A stretch of 64,000 bases of DNA from Chitinophaga filiformis. Lineage in GTDB: Bacteria; Bacteroidota; Bacteroidia; Chitinophagales; Chitinophagaceae. Location of the stretch: assembly GCF_021646545.1 (NCBI RefSeq), contig NZ_JAKIRP010000015.1:124001-188000 (forward strand), given 5' to 3'. The translations under genes were made by a program, and so were the position numbers. How positions within the stretch are numbered: position 1 is the stretch's first letter; each line of letters starts with the position of its first letter. The notes under the pieces were generated by a model. The model saw only the letters and a list, made by a program, of their open reading frames with translations. It was not told the origin of the DNA and did no database searches. Shown here piece by piece: positions 27,354 to 35,620 of this stretch.

Positions 27354-29483
27354 GTGTTTAAAGATAGTATAAGTGTTCCAACTTTTAAAGCTGCTGTTCC
27401 CGGTAAGGAGCGGTCTTCCGGCAAACAGGTTACACTACTGAAGGCTTACCGTTTCATGTGTCAGGCTGCTGAGATGGCCGCGATCTATGAAGCGAACCGC
27501 AATATCTGCAAATATGTACATTCCACTTCCCGCGGTCATGAGGCCATCCAGATCGCTGCTGGCTTGCAGCTGAGTCCCTGGGACTATGCAAGTCCATATT
27601 ACAGGGACGACAGCATGCTCCTGGCAATGGGTTTTACGCCATATGAACTGATGCTGCAACTGCTGGCCAAAAGGGATGACCCGGCCTCTGGCGGCCGTTC
27701 CTATTACAGTCACCCTAGTAGCCTGGACCCTGAAAAGCCCTGCATTCCACATCAGAGCAGTGCCACAGGTATGCAGGTGATCCCTGCTACAGGCATGGCG
27801 CAAGGCATCCGCTACCTGGAAAAGATAGGCGCCACTTCCCTGAGAACAGGACCCAAAGGAGAAGCGCCGGTAGTGCTTTGTTCGCTGGGAGATGGCAGTG
27901 TGACGGAAGGAGAGGTGAGTGAGGCCTGGCAGAGTGCTGTATTATGGGAATTGCCTGTTATTTATCTCGTACAGGATAATGAATGGGGTATTTCGGCCAG
28001 TGCGAAGGAAACCCGGGTGATGGACGCTTATGAATATGCAGCCGGTTTTAAAGGCCTGGAACGCATGCGTGTGGATGGCAGCAACTTTGAAGAATGCTTT
28101 CATGCAATGGGGGCCGCAATCGGTTATGTACGTCAGGAGCGGAAGCCCATCCTGGTACATGCCTGCGTACCCTTGTTGGGTCATCATACTTCAGGCGTAC
28201 GGAAGGAATGGTACCGTACCGAAGAGGATTTGGCATTGCATGCAGAAAAAGATCCTAAACCACTACTGAGGCAGCGGCTGCTGGAGATTGGAGTGGCGGA
28301 CAAGGATCTCGTAGCAATCGAGTCAGACACCCCAAAATATATCAGTCTCGAATTCGACCGGGCAAAGGAAGCATCAGATCCTGCTGTTGACACAGTGGCC
28401 GATCATGTCTTTGCCCCTGCAACTGTTACCGCTGAAAAAGGTAACAGGTCCCCTTCCAACGGTAATAAGGTGATGATGGTGGATGCCGCCCTGCACGCGG
28501 TAGAGGAGATCCTTCAGCAGTTTCCGGAAGCTATCTTTTTTGGTCAGGACGTAGGTCGCAGGCTCGGAGGCGTATTCCGGGAGGCAGCTACGCTGGCAGA
28601 AAAATTCGGCGATGACCGGGTGTACAACACTGCCATCCAGGAAGCCTATATCGTTGGTTCGACCGCCGGCCTTTCAGCTGTGGGCGTCAAACCCATAGTA
28701 GAGATCCAGTTTGCTGACTACATCTATCCCGGCTTTAACCAGCTGGTGACCGAGATCTCCAAATCCTGTTACCTGAGCAATGGGAAGTTCCCCGTGCAGA
28801 CACTTATACGCGTCCCTATCGGCGCCTATGGTGGTGGTGGACCTTACCATTCCGGTAGCGTGGAATCAACCCTGCTGACCGTCAAAGGCATCAAAGTAGT
28901 GTATCCTTCCAATGCAGCCGACATGAAAGGGCTGATGAAGGCCGCCTTCCTTGATCCCAATCCTGTGGTCATGCTGGAACACAAAGGTCTTTACTGGAGT
29001 AAAGTACCTGGTACACAGGGTGCTATCACAGTAGAGCCGGACGCTGACTACGTACTGCCGCTGGGTAAGGGCAGGATCGTACAACCCGCTCATCCCCGTG
29101 ACGTGAAAAAAGGAGATACGCTTTGCGTGATCACCTACGGCATGGGCGTATACTGGGCACAGGCAGCAGCAGCCAGTTTTCCTGGTCAGGTAGAGATCAT
29201 CGATCTGCGTTCCTTATTCCCGCTGGATGAGGAACTGGTCTTTTCTACAGTGAAGAAACATGGCAAAGTGCTCGTACTAACAGAAGAGCAGCTGAACAAT
29301 TCCTTTGCACAGGCATTGGCAGGACGGATCCAACGGACCTGTTTTAAATCACTGGACGCACCGGTATTTACGCTGGGAGCCCTTGATCTGCCTGCAGTAC
29401 CGATCAATACCATACTGGAGAATGCCATGTTGCCGAATCCTGAAAAGGTAGCTGCGGCTATGAAAGAATTGTTAGCTTATTAA
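27354..29483 (+). CDS. 2-oxo acid dehydrogenase E1, fused alpha and beta subunits
   Basis: Thiamine diphosphate-dependent E1 component, most like branched-chain 2-oxo acid dehydrogenase. The alpha part (about 1-350) has the TPP motif GDGSVTEGE, closing with DNEWG. The beta part (about 375-709) has QDVGRRLGGVFR, AIQEAYIVG and the HSGSVE segment. Two subunits in one 709-residue chain is common in Bacteroidota. The start is a GTG at 27354; an in-frame stop at 27321 leaves no ATG upstream. E2 and E3 genes are not adjacent. It is probably controlled by the divergent MarR protein. Confidence 0.87.
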   Translation: MFKDSISVPTFKAAVPGKERSSGKQVTLLKAYRFMCQAAEMAAIYEANRNICKYVHSTSRGHEAIQIAAGLQLSPWDYASPYYRDDSMLLAMGFTPYELMLQLLAKRDDPASGGRSYYSHPSSLDPEKPCIPHQSSATGMQVIPATGMAQGIRYLEKIGATSLRTGPKGEAPVVLCSLGDGSVTEGEVSEAWQSAVLWELPVIYLVQDNEWGISASAKETRVMDAYEYAAGFKGLERMRVDGSNFEECFHAMGAAIGYVRQERKPILVHACVPLLGHHTSGVRKEWYRTEEDLALHAEKDPKPLLRQRLLEIGVADKDLVAIESDTPKYISLEFDRAKEASDPAVDTVADHVFAPATVTAEKGNRSPSNGNKVMMVDAALHAVEEILQQFPEAIFFGQDVGRRLGGVFREAATLAEKFGDDRVYNTAIQEAYIVGSTAGLSAVGVKPIVEIQFADYIYPGFNQLVTEISKSCYLSNGKFPVQTLIRVPIGAYGGGGPYHSGSVESTLLTVKGIKVVYPSNAADMKGLMKAAFLDPNPVVMLEHKGLYWSKVPGTQGAITVEPDADYVLPLGKGRIVQPAHPRDVKKGDTLCVITYGMGVYWAQAAAASFPGQVEIIDLRSLFPLDEELVFSTVKKHGKVLVLTEEQLNNSFAQALAGRIQRTCFKSLDAPVFTLGALDLPAVPINTILENAMLPNPEKVAAAMKELLAY

Positions 29484-29509
29484 ATATTAGAAACTTTTTA
29501 AGGGTAGCT

Positions 29510-29541
29510 CTTGGCTTTTAGGAAATTCCCTATTATCTTTG
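29510..29541 (+). promoter_or_regulatory. Promoter for tRNA-Met
   Basis: CTTG (29510-29513), 20-bp spacer, TATCTTTG (29534-29541): good -7 box and near-consensus -33, 36 bp before the mature tRNA end. Confidence 0.6.
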
Positions 29542-29577
29542 CACTCCCGTTTTGAACAAGTGAAGCGGTTGAAATAT

Positions 29578-29651
29578 GGCGAGGTAGCTCAGGCGGTTAG
29601 AGCGCAGGATTCATAACCCTGAGGTCAAGGGTTCAACTCCCTTTCTCGCTA
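29578..29651 (+). tRNA. tRNA-Met (anticodon CAT)
   Basis: A 74-nt cloverleaf. The acceptor stem GGCGAGG/TCTCGCT has two G-T pairs at its ends. D-arm GCTC...GAGC, anticodon loop TTCATAA (CAT), variable loop AGGTC and T-arm AAGGG-TTCAACT-CCCTT follow. The anticodon stem has one A-C mismatch next to the loop. The discriminator is A and CCA is not encoded. Elongator Met, initiator Met and lysidine-modified Ile tRNAs share CAT; the paired first acceptor position argues against an initiator. Confidence 0.92.
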
Positions 29652-29657
29652 CGGATT

Positions 29658-29693
29658 AAAAAGGCTTTCAGCAGACGCTGGAAGCCTTTTTTG
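29658..29693. terminator. Rho-independent terminator after tRNA-Met
   Basis: AAAAAGGCTTTCAGC (29658-29672), loop AGAC, complementary GCTGGAAGCCTTTTTT (29677-29692) with one G-T pair; the T-run ends the stem. Confidence 0.88.
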
Positions 29694-29747
29694 TTTTATT
29701 ACTATCAATCTACAATATTTTTAACTTGCATATAGTAATCTTTGCAG

Positions 29748-30221
29748 ATGGGATATTATTTAAACGCTTTTATCGGCAAATCAAAAGATATAAGTTGTGT
29801 TTGTGAATCATACAATAATGTGACACTAGTGAACTTGGGTCAAGATATTTCATTGATCCCACTTACAGAGGATTTATTCGATCAGATAAATGAATTGGAT
29901 ACCGCGGAAAGTATTCGTGGTTTTGAATATTTAACGGACACTATTGAATTGAGTATATTAAGGATTATAAAAGGTAAGCCCCTGGCTTATGTAGAAGTAG
30001 AATATTTTGGAGGCGAGGGTGGACAAACGGGAATAATTTGGAAAGATGGAAAAAGAAATGCTGAATTGACGTATGGACAAGACGTTGTAAATATTGTTTT
30101 AAGATCTTTCGGTGTTATTGCAGAACGTAATAAAGATGAATTTGATACGCTTGGCTTTGGTAGGCATCGAAATACTCAGGATTGGACGAAGTCCGGCAAA
30201 CATTCTCCTACAGATGGCTAA
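29748..30221 (+). CDS. Hypothetical protein
   Basis: A 157-residue soluble acidic protein with no signal peptide or membrane segment that I do not recognise. It begins MGYYLNAFIGKS, has an acidic middle (LFDQINELDTAES) and a C-terminal charged tail. Size, acidity and isolated setting resemble immunity proteins of polymorphic toxin systems, but no toxin is adjacent, so this is only a possibility. CTTTGCAG sits directly before the ATG, a -7-like box that would give a leaderless mRNA. The region is AT-richer than the genes to its left. Confidence 0.6.
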   Translation: MGYYLNAFIGKSKDISCVCESYNNVTLVNLGQDISLIPLTEDLFDQINELDTAESIRGFEYLTDTIELSILRIIKGKPLAYVEVEYFGGEGGQTGIIWKDGKRNAELTYGQDVVNIVLRSFGVIAERNKDEFDTLGFGRHRNTQDWTKSGKHSPTDG

Positions 30222-30278
30222 AAGTTAAAAGATCAAGAAATTGGTTAGATAATTCGCCCGATCTCGCTACAAGATATC

Positions 30279-30308
30279 ATGGGTCGCGTAATAAGCGCCC
30301 CATTTTTT
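30279..30308 (+). terminator. Rho-independent terminator
   Basis: ATGGGTCGC (30279-30287) pairs with GCGCCCCAT (30295-30303) with one mismatch, followed by TTTTTT. It ends the transcript of the hypothetical gene at 29748. Confidence 0.72.
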
Positions 30309-30661
30309 GTTAATCAATATTTTATAAAGAACCAGGAAGTTCTACAGCAACTCTATATCTTTTCTAAAAATTCCTAGCGCATTCATTCTCTACTAATTAT
30401 GTGGTTCAACTCTCATTCCCTGGAATATAGATTTTGAGTTCCTCTTATAAATATTCTACTAGACCTTATCCGAAAGCTCAAAACGCTCAGAAATGAAAAA
30501 TTTGACTTGCTCCCTTTCCGTCACAGTGGATTAAAAAGATCAATAATACTTTTGCATGTTATTTACGATTTGGCAACGTTCCTAAGCATGAAATTTTATT
30601 GTGAAACAGGGATCAGGATGCCTGCATAAATTAACTAAACATCATTAAATTTTTGCGAACT
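30309..30661. other. Gene-free AT-rich stretch
   Basis: I see no credible coding frame on either strand. Two short strings recall the 3' part of tRNA-Met: TCTCGCTAC just upstream (30261-30269) and GGTTCAACTC (30403-30412). They are too short to call a tRNA remnant with confidence. Confidence 0.5.
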
Positions 30662-31171
30662 ATGTTACCTCCAACTTACCAAACAGAAAACTATACCCTG
30701 GAGCCATACCAGCCGAAAGATCTAAAACGGTATCTGGAGATGTCTATGGACAGGGACGTAATTGCTTTTATGGGCGGTGCCACAGATGATATAAAGACAG
30801 AAGAGAGTATGTTTAATAAAATTTTTGAAATCTACCGTAGTAATGAGAAAAGATGGTTCTGGGTATGGGCTGTATATCGAGACCAGGAGCTTTGCGCCCA
30901 TTTGGAGTTAAAGGAAACTAAGGACACCACTGAGAATGAACTTGAGATTGTATACATGGTTCATCCCCGGGAACGGCGTAAAGGTATAATGAAGGAAGTA
31001 CTACATTTTTTAAAAATAAATCAACACCTTTGGAAACGAAGGATCACTGCGACGATATATCCTGAAAATGATATTTCATTTCAGTTGCTCATGACATGGG
31101 GGATTGAAAGGAAGGCGTTAATAACGGATAAGGAAACTGGCGAAACTTTTAGTAAAGTATGGCTGCGCTAA
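30662..31171 (+). CDS. GNAT-family N-acetyltransferase
   Basis: A 169-residue acetyltransferase of the RimJ/RimL-like group that would transfer acetyl from acetyl-CoA to an amine. ELEIVYMVHPRERRKGIMKE (about residues 97-116) contains the acetyl-CoA pyrophosphate loop, with R-R-K-G in place of the more common R-G-x-G. The C-terminal ATIYPENDISFQLLMTWG segment is also typical. The start is the ATG at 30662; a TTG at 30653 is in frame. TTTTTG lies just before it. The substrate is unknown. Confidence 0.78.
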   Translation: MLPPTYQTENYTLEPYQPKDLKRYLEMSMDRDVIAFMGGATDDIKTEESMFNKIFEIYRSNEKRWFWVWAVYRDQELCAHLELKETKDTTENELEIVYMVHPRERRKGIMKEVLHFLKINQHLWKRRITATIYPENDISFQLLMTWGIERKALITDKETGETFSKVWLR

Positions 31172-31364
31172 GCCCCGACCTTTCATAAACTCAAACTTTC
31201 CACCACCATAGGCGACAACCCATATACAAAATAAGGTTATGACTTTCGGGATTTGAAGATAATAGGCTTGATACAAAAGATAAATGGAGATTGGGCAAAG
31301 AGGCCTGTCTAAAAAATGTTTATACAAATATTAACCAGCTTATAGAGAATTCCAAAGAGCCTAA

Positions 31365-31574
31365 AAAAATCCCAGAAAGCCGATAAGCAGCACAACAATT
31401 TTACTTGCTTTGACACGGATCGGCTATCACAATAAAATGACGGGCCACGGCTTCCGTGCGCTTGCTGTGGGCGTGCTAAAAGAGAAACTTAATTACAGTT
31501 TGCAATTTCCAACTATCGGATATCTCTCAAAGAGGTATTGCATTTTCTATCAGTCATCCGCTCAACATTCCTAA
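31365..31574 (+). pseudogene. Tyrosine recombinase (phage-type integrase) C-terminal remnant
   Basis: In this frame the DNA encodes PRKPISSTTILLALTRIGYH followed by NKMTGHGFRALA and KEKLNY. The R-x-PIS...AL-R-GY block and MTGHGFRA are hallmarks of the integrase catalytic domain, with the HxxR box present. Upstream the frame is closed by a stop at 31362, and after KEKLNY the expected Tyr-nucleophile region (RHEVVDRQLAH-like) is replaced by unrelated residues until the stop at 31572. No start codon fits. This is a broken piece of an integrase from a lost mobile element. Confidence 0.72.
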
Positions 31575-31741
31575 ATGGGATAAGTGGGGCCTTATCCACT
31601 ACCCATTAAAATCAGCTCCCGCCGCAACGATTGGAAATTGGAGGATATAAGGAAATGCTTTGAGGCAATGGATCAGGCGAGTATGTAAACAAGGAAGGAT
31701 GCCCCGCCTTTATGGCGGGGGGCCCTGCATTAAAATTATAA

Positions 31742-33040
31742 TCAAAATTTTCTGACAGCCCGAACATGATAAGTATTATAATATCTATCATAGGCCCCAT
31801 ATTTTAATCCTTTATAGGAATAGCCAAGTTTAAAGCTGAAACACCATATAGCATCACTATTAATATCGGAAGAACTGCAATATTCGTCAGAAGCGAAATT
31901 TCCTACCCCTATTGCGTGTAATCTGCTGTGCATAAGGCTTAATTCATCTTTGGAAGGAAGAAACCAATCATCAAAACCGTTAAGTGATAGTTGGTCACAT
32001 ATACTAGCCGGATTGTTCCCAATTCCTAAGGCTGCAACCATTGCACGTGTATTCGCCATGCCTGTTCCCGTATCTGTGCTTGTCCCTGTGGTGTATATCA
32101 ACGGTATTTTGATATTACTTGCTTGGTCTATTGGAGCACTGACTAATCCATGCTTGCCTGTTTTGTCGAGATAAAAGATTAGCCCGCCTTTAATAGTGTC
32201 TCCGGCTTCTATTAATCGAAGAATTTTATAATGAGTGCCCCAATATCCTTTGCCATGAATAGCGTCCTTTAAAGAAATAAAGTGTATGCCCCTTTTTAAA
32301 CCAATATTTTTATCCTGCTGGGCTTGATTAGCTGGTTTCGGATCTCCATTAGATTGAATAATTCCTTTTGTCTTATTTTTTTGAATAGTAACCATGCCGA
32401 TATGCTTAGTCGGCCACAAGATTAAATCACCGACTTTCATTTCTTCTTCAGGCATTCGCTCCTGAATGAATACTCTCCAATTCAGCGATTGTTTTTTTTC
32501 TAAAGTGCTATTTAGCATTGTTTCAAAGTTGCTCGTTGTTGCATCTGTAGATATATTTATTCCAATATGATTTAACAAGTTGATCATAAGGCCGGAACAA
32601 TCAGTTCCATAAACTGCATATTTTTTATGTAAGGCATTTCCGGCGGTTGGAAAAAGTCTTTTCGTATAGTCTCTTTGCCCATAACTATAAACCAGTCCTT
32701 TATGTTCCGGTTTGTTGTCACCTTCATTTGGATAAATCTTATTTGTTTTTTCAGAACACAATTGCCAGCCTTTTTTTATCATACTATCAATCATAATTTC
32801 TTTAAGTTTTGCAACGGACGACTGGCCATTGGAAATTCTTGCTAGGGGATAGCCATTAGCCCCTAATAATTCTTCTAGTACTGGTGTCGGAATACTTATA
32901 CTTTCTAAGAACTCATTATCTTCTTGATTTAAATAATCGTCATGAACTTGGCTTTCTGGCTCTTCCGTTTTATTATCATTTTTTGAACATCCTAAAAATA
33001 TAACCAGAAATAAACAGACTAATACTTTGATAGACCTCAT
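31742..33040 (-). CDS. Lipoprotein with NlpC/P60-like and DUF1566 (Lcl-like) domains
   Basis: A 432-residue predicted lipoprotein: signal peptide with lipobox FLGC (Cys18) and an acidic Asn/Glu-rich linker. Residues about 110-275 look like an NlpC/P60 cysteine peptidase, with YGTDCSGLM (Cys148) and KHIGMV (His213). Residues about 283-432 look like a DUF1566/Lcl C-type-lectin-type domain (GGLIFYLDKTGKHGL, WFLPSKDELSLM, YHVRAVRKF). The likely role is a cell-surface or periplasmic peptidoglycan hydrolase or amidase with a binding module. Codon use is AT-richer than the core genes and the surroundings are scarred, suggesting acquisition by transfer. Confidence 0.72.
   Translation of the reverse strand: MRSIKVLVCLFLVIFLGCSKNDNKTEEPESQVHDDYLNQEDNEFLESISIPTPVLEELLGANGYPLARISNGQSSVAKLKEIMIDSMIKKGWQLCSEKTNKIYPNEGDNKPEHKGLVYSYGQRDYTKRLFPTAGNALHKKYAVYGTDCSGLMINLLNHIGINISTDATTSNFETMLNSTLEKKQSLNWRVFIQERMPEEEMKVGDLILWPTKHIGMVTIQKNKTKGIIQSNGDPKPANQAQQDKNIGLKRGIHFISLKDAIHGKGYWGTHYKILRLIEAGDTIKGGLIFYLDKTGKHGLVSAPIDQASNIKIPLIYTTGTSTDTGTGMANTRAMVAALGIGNNPASICDQLSLNGFDDWFLPSKDELSLMHSRLHAIGVGNFASDEYCSSSDINSDAIWCFSFKLGYSYKGLKYGAYDRYYNTYHVRAVRKF
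32896..32925. repeat. 30-bp direct repeat, copy 1
   Basis: Identical to 33105-33134 over 30 bp. This copy lies inside the NlpC/P60-DUF1566 lipoprotein gene, encoding its EDNEFLESI segment on the minus strand. Confidence 0.9.
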
Positions 33041-33104
33041 ATATATTTATTTTAATAGCTTTCCATCTGCCCAAAATGTCTTCTAAAGGCGGAGTAAGTA
33101 TGCT

Positions 33105-33134
33105 TTATACTTTCTAAGAACTCATTATCTTCTT
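33105..33134. repeat. 30-bp direct repeat, copy 2 (gene remnant)
   Basis: Same 30 bp as 32896-32925, in the same orientation, upstream of the gene. On the minus strand it reads EDNEFLESI and then departs from the gene, with an in-frame stop just before it. It looks like the stub of a second, lost copy of the lipoprotein gene or a recombination scar. Confidence 0.85.
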
Positions 33135-33137
33135 AGC

Positions 33138-33321
33138 TTAATCCATTGCCAGGCATAGATTTTTATTCATCCCTGTCCTATCAGAGTTAGAGGATAAAGT
33201 AGTATTCCCATGTGAAGACGTAGGCGACGCATTTTCAAGGGGCAACTTTTCCTGTTGTGCATTATTTGCACAAGCGTTAAAGCGTAATGGCTAATACAAT
33301 TAGAATTAGTTTAGCGCGCAT
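33138..33321 (-). pseudogene. Frameshifted small lipoprotein remnant
   Basis: From the ATG at 33321 the minus strand reads MRAKLILIVLAITL and stops. Shifting frame by one base continues with a lipobox-like FNACANNAQQEKL and a Ser/Thr/Asn-rich tail to the TAA at 33138. The two halves together make a normal lipoprotein signal plus spacer of about 60 residues. One indel would explain the break; a sequencing error could too. No family can be named. Confidence 0.45.
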
Positions 33322-33406
33322 TATTCTTTTCCCTTATTTATTCTTTCACATGACGATTATATTAAATAGTTCTCTATTTTTGGTTAACACGATGTTATTA
33401 TGACTG

Positions 33407-33601
33407 TTAATTTTTTATATTAGAATCTTCATCCGCTCTTTGTTGTAGAGCCTGCATCGTGTAATATGGCCGCTTATCAAAATACGATGCGCCGATTTTA
33501 TCTTCCAGCACCCCCCACGGATTGAGAACAATAACGTCTTTGCCTTGCTCGCGTTGATAGCGGGCTGTTATGGCAAGTTGGCAAAGGTTTTTAGAGAATT
33601 T
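33407..33601 (-). pseudogene. VirD4/TraG-like coupling protein fragment
   Basis: On the minus strand the frame from 33601 reads LAITARYQREQGKDVIVLNP followed by WGVLED, the pattern T-A-R-x-R...G-x-x-V-x-V-L-N-P-W-G seen after Walker A in conjugative type IV coupling proteins. It then runs on unlike the family and stops at 33409. It lacks Walker A and B and any start codon. Part of its 5' end overlaps a terminator-like hairpin (33587-33610). I take it as a decayed scrap of a conjugative or mobilisable element. Confidence 0.5.
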
Positions 33602-33864
33602 CTAAAAGCCCTTTTTGTTTTGGTACAGCTACTCTACAACATTTTCCTGGCATGAGACCTTAAAGACTGGAATCATGTTGAAAACCGGGGGATTTTTGTG
33701 ATCATCCGTGTGAATTATTTATATGTAGCAAAAAATGATTCCCGGCATCTGCCTGAAAACATTTTTCCTTTTGTAGCAATATCTCACCGGTTACGAGGAT
33801 TTGCTATCTTAGATTTCTGATTGTTGATATTAGACTATCTAAACAGCGAACAACAGTAAAACAC

Positions 33865-34227
33865 ATGAACACCCAAAAAGACAAAAGTAAAATAATAACC
33901 TATCCACCAGAGACCTTAAGAACCTTTATCGTGCAGTCTTATCAGTGGATAGATAACCTGAATTTCACCCTTAGTCCGGAAGAGTGTTTGAAAAACGCTG
34001 AGGAATATATCAGTATAGCAAAGGAAATGTTCCTGGATGCGGGCTGGGATGGGGACGGAAACATAGCACTAATGTGGATTCCCCCTTTTATGTTGCAGGG
34101 TAAACAAACTGCGGAAGGAATTACCATCTGGCATGTTAAACAATTAGAAGATGGTGTATCCTGGCTTTTATCACCAAATGGAATTGCTATGTTCAACTCA
34201 ATCCGTCACAGTCAGGAACCAAGCTGA
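33865..34227 (+). CDS. Hypothetical protein
   Basis: A 120-residue soluble protein that I do not recognise. It is predicted helical at the N-terminus (LRTFIVQSYQWIDNL) with a GWDGDG turn near 62 and hydrophobic strands after it. No signal peptide. The 263 bp upstream contain no gene, only the end of a hairpin with a T-run near 33587-33615. The isolated setting inside the scarred region suggests accessory DNA; an immunity-protein role is conceivable but unsupported. Confidence 0.55.
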   Translation: MNTQKDKSKIITYPPETLRTFIVQSYQWIDNLNFTLSPEECLKNAEEYISIAKEMFLDAGWDGDGNIALMWIPPFMLQGKQTAEGITIWHVKQLEDGVSWLLSPNGIAMFNSIRHSQEPS

Positions 34228-34446
34228 AAGCCTAGCGGTCAATTCTCCGATGAGATCTTTGAAGCGCTGGTACTGATAAGTTGACTACAGATGTCCCATA
34301 CTCAAAAAATCCGCGTAAGCTTTACGCGGAAATAGGTGTAAGTGCGAAGCCTAAGGTGAAGCATGGAAAATGAACGAGTAGCAGGTAGATAGGAAATCTG
34401 GTTCAACGCTACGTTTAATACATCACTAGTCAAAACCACTATTATT

Positions 34447-35328
34447 GTGAAAGCTATTATAACATTATTGAAATCTCTGTTGCTAAGTGCTTATCCTTCC
34501 GGATCCTCCATTGACTATTACAATGGCCACCTGTACATTATAGGTGATGATGCTAATATACTGCTGGTACTCGACAGTAATTATAATGAAGTGAGTACTG
34601 TACCATTTTTTGATTATAAAGAAAAGCGGATACCCAAAGTAAAAAAGGCAGATCTGGAATCCGCAGTCATACTTGATATTGACGGTGAAAAAAGCTTGCT
34701 GGCTTTAGGTTCGGCGGCGACAAAAGAAAGAGAAACGGGCGTGGTGTTGAGGTTGCGGGATAATAAAGTACAGCATATCTCATATGCGCCATTTGTAAAT
34801 CGTCTTCGGCAGATTCCCGAGATCAACATTGAAGGTGCTACCATTGCAGGTCCTCATTTGATGCTGGCTAACCGGGGGAATAAAAATAATCCTGTCAATA
34901 ACATTATCACAACTACTCCTGATTTTTGGCAACGGCAGGAAGATGCCCCGATCAGCATCTCGCAACTCATCATTCCTTTTTCCCTCGCTGGCTTTGCCGG
35001 CATATCTGAGCTGTGTTACATTGAACAGGAAGATATTCTGCTGGTGGTTCTTTCAAGCGAAAACACCGGCAATGCTTATGATGATGGTACAATAGGCGAT
35101 AGTTACATTGGATGGATAAAGAATGTAAGTCGGAAACTAAATAAGGGAGACATATTGCTGGATGGCATTGTTAATCTGTCTGATGTAGATCCCGTATTTA
35201 AAGGTGAAAAGTTGGAAGGAGTCTGCCTGGCTGAAGCTACAGATAATGGCTGGTATCTGCATCTGGTAGCTGATAATGATCAGGGGGAGAGTAGACTATT
35301 CCATATTAAAATCTTACTCGGTGATTAG
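34447..35328 (+). CDS. DUF6929-like beta-propeller protein
   Basis: A 293-residue protein made of repeated beta-strand units (YYNGHLYIIGDDAN, SAVILDIDGEKSLLALGS, KLEGVCLAEATDNGWYLHLV) that look like blades of a propeller, resembling the DUF6929 or phytase/esterase-like groups. No catalytic motif is clear. The frame starts with GTG at 34447; there is no signal peptide beyond a mildly hydrophobic first 18 residues. The 290 bp after it carry no gene, only a small GGACG/CGTCC hairpin near 35460. Confidence 0.55.
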   Translation: MKAIITLLKSLLLSAYPSGSSIDYYNGHLYIIGDDANILLVLDSNYNEVSTVPFFDYKEKRIPKVKKADLESAVILDIDGEKSLLALGSAATKERETGVVLRLRDNKVQHISYAPFVNRLRQIPEINIEGATIAGPHLMLANRGNKNNPVNNIITTTPDFWQRQEDAPISISQLIIPFSLAGFAGISELCYIEQEDILLVVLSSENTGNAYDDGTIGDSYIGWIKNVSRKLNKGDILLDGIVNLSDVDPVFKGEKLEGVCLAEATDNGWYLHLVADNDQGESRLFHIKILLGD

Positions 35329-35620
35329 TAGTAACATTGTTGATATTCATTATGGTGGCTACAGAATAGTAAAGACTTTCACGCAGACGCTTAAACAAAC
35401 TTTTTGATTCCGGCAGAACAATCCGCATCGTGAAGAGCATATAGTGTTTTAGTCAGGGACGGATACGTCCACCTCAGAAAATGTGCGTAGTATCTGGTTG
35501 AATAAAATGGCTGAAGTCGTTGCGCGGAAAATGAAATACCCATCTTTAGAATGCTTTTTTATAACTTTATTATTAGTAGAAACTAGAAGTTAATACTCAG
35601 AAAACCCGAAAACGGAAAAT

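Noticed and set aside
31575..31741. Coding remnant after the integrase scrap
   Set aside because: Short frames can be read, but none shows a recognisable family pattern.
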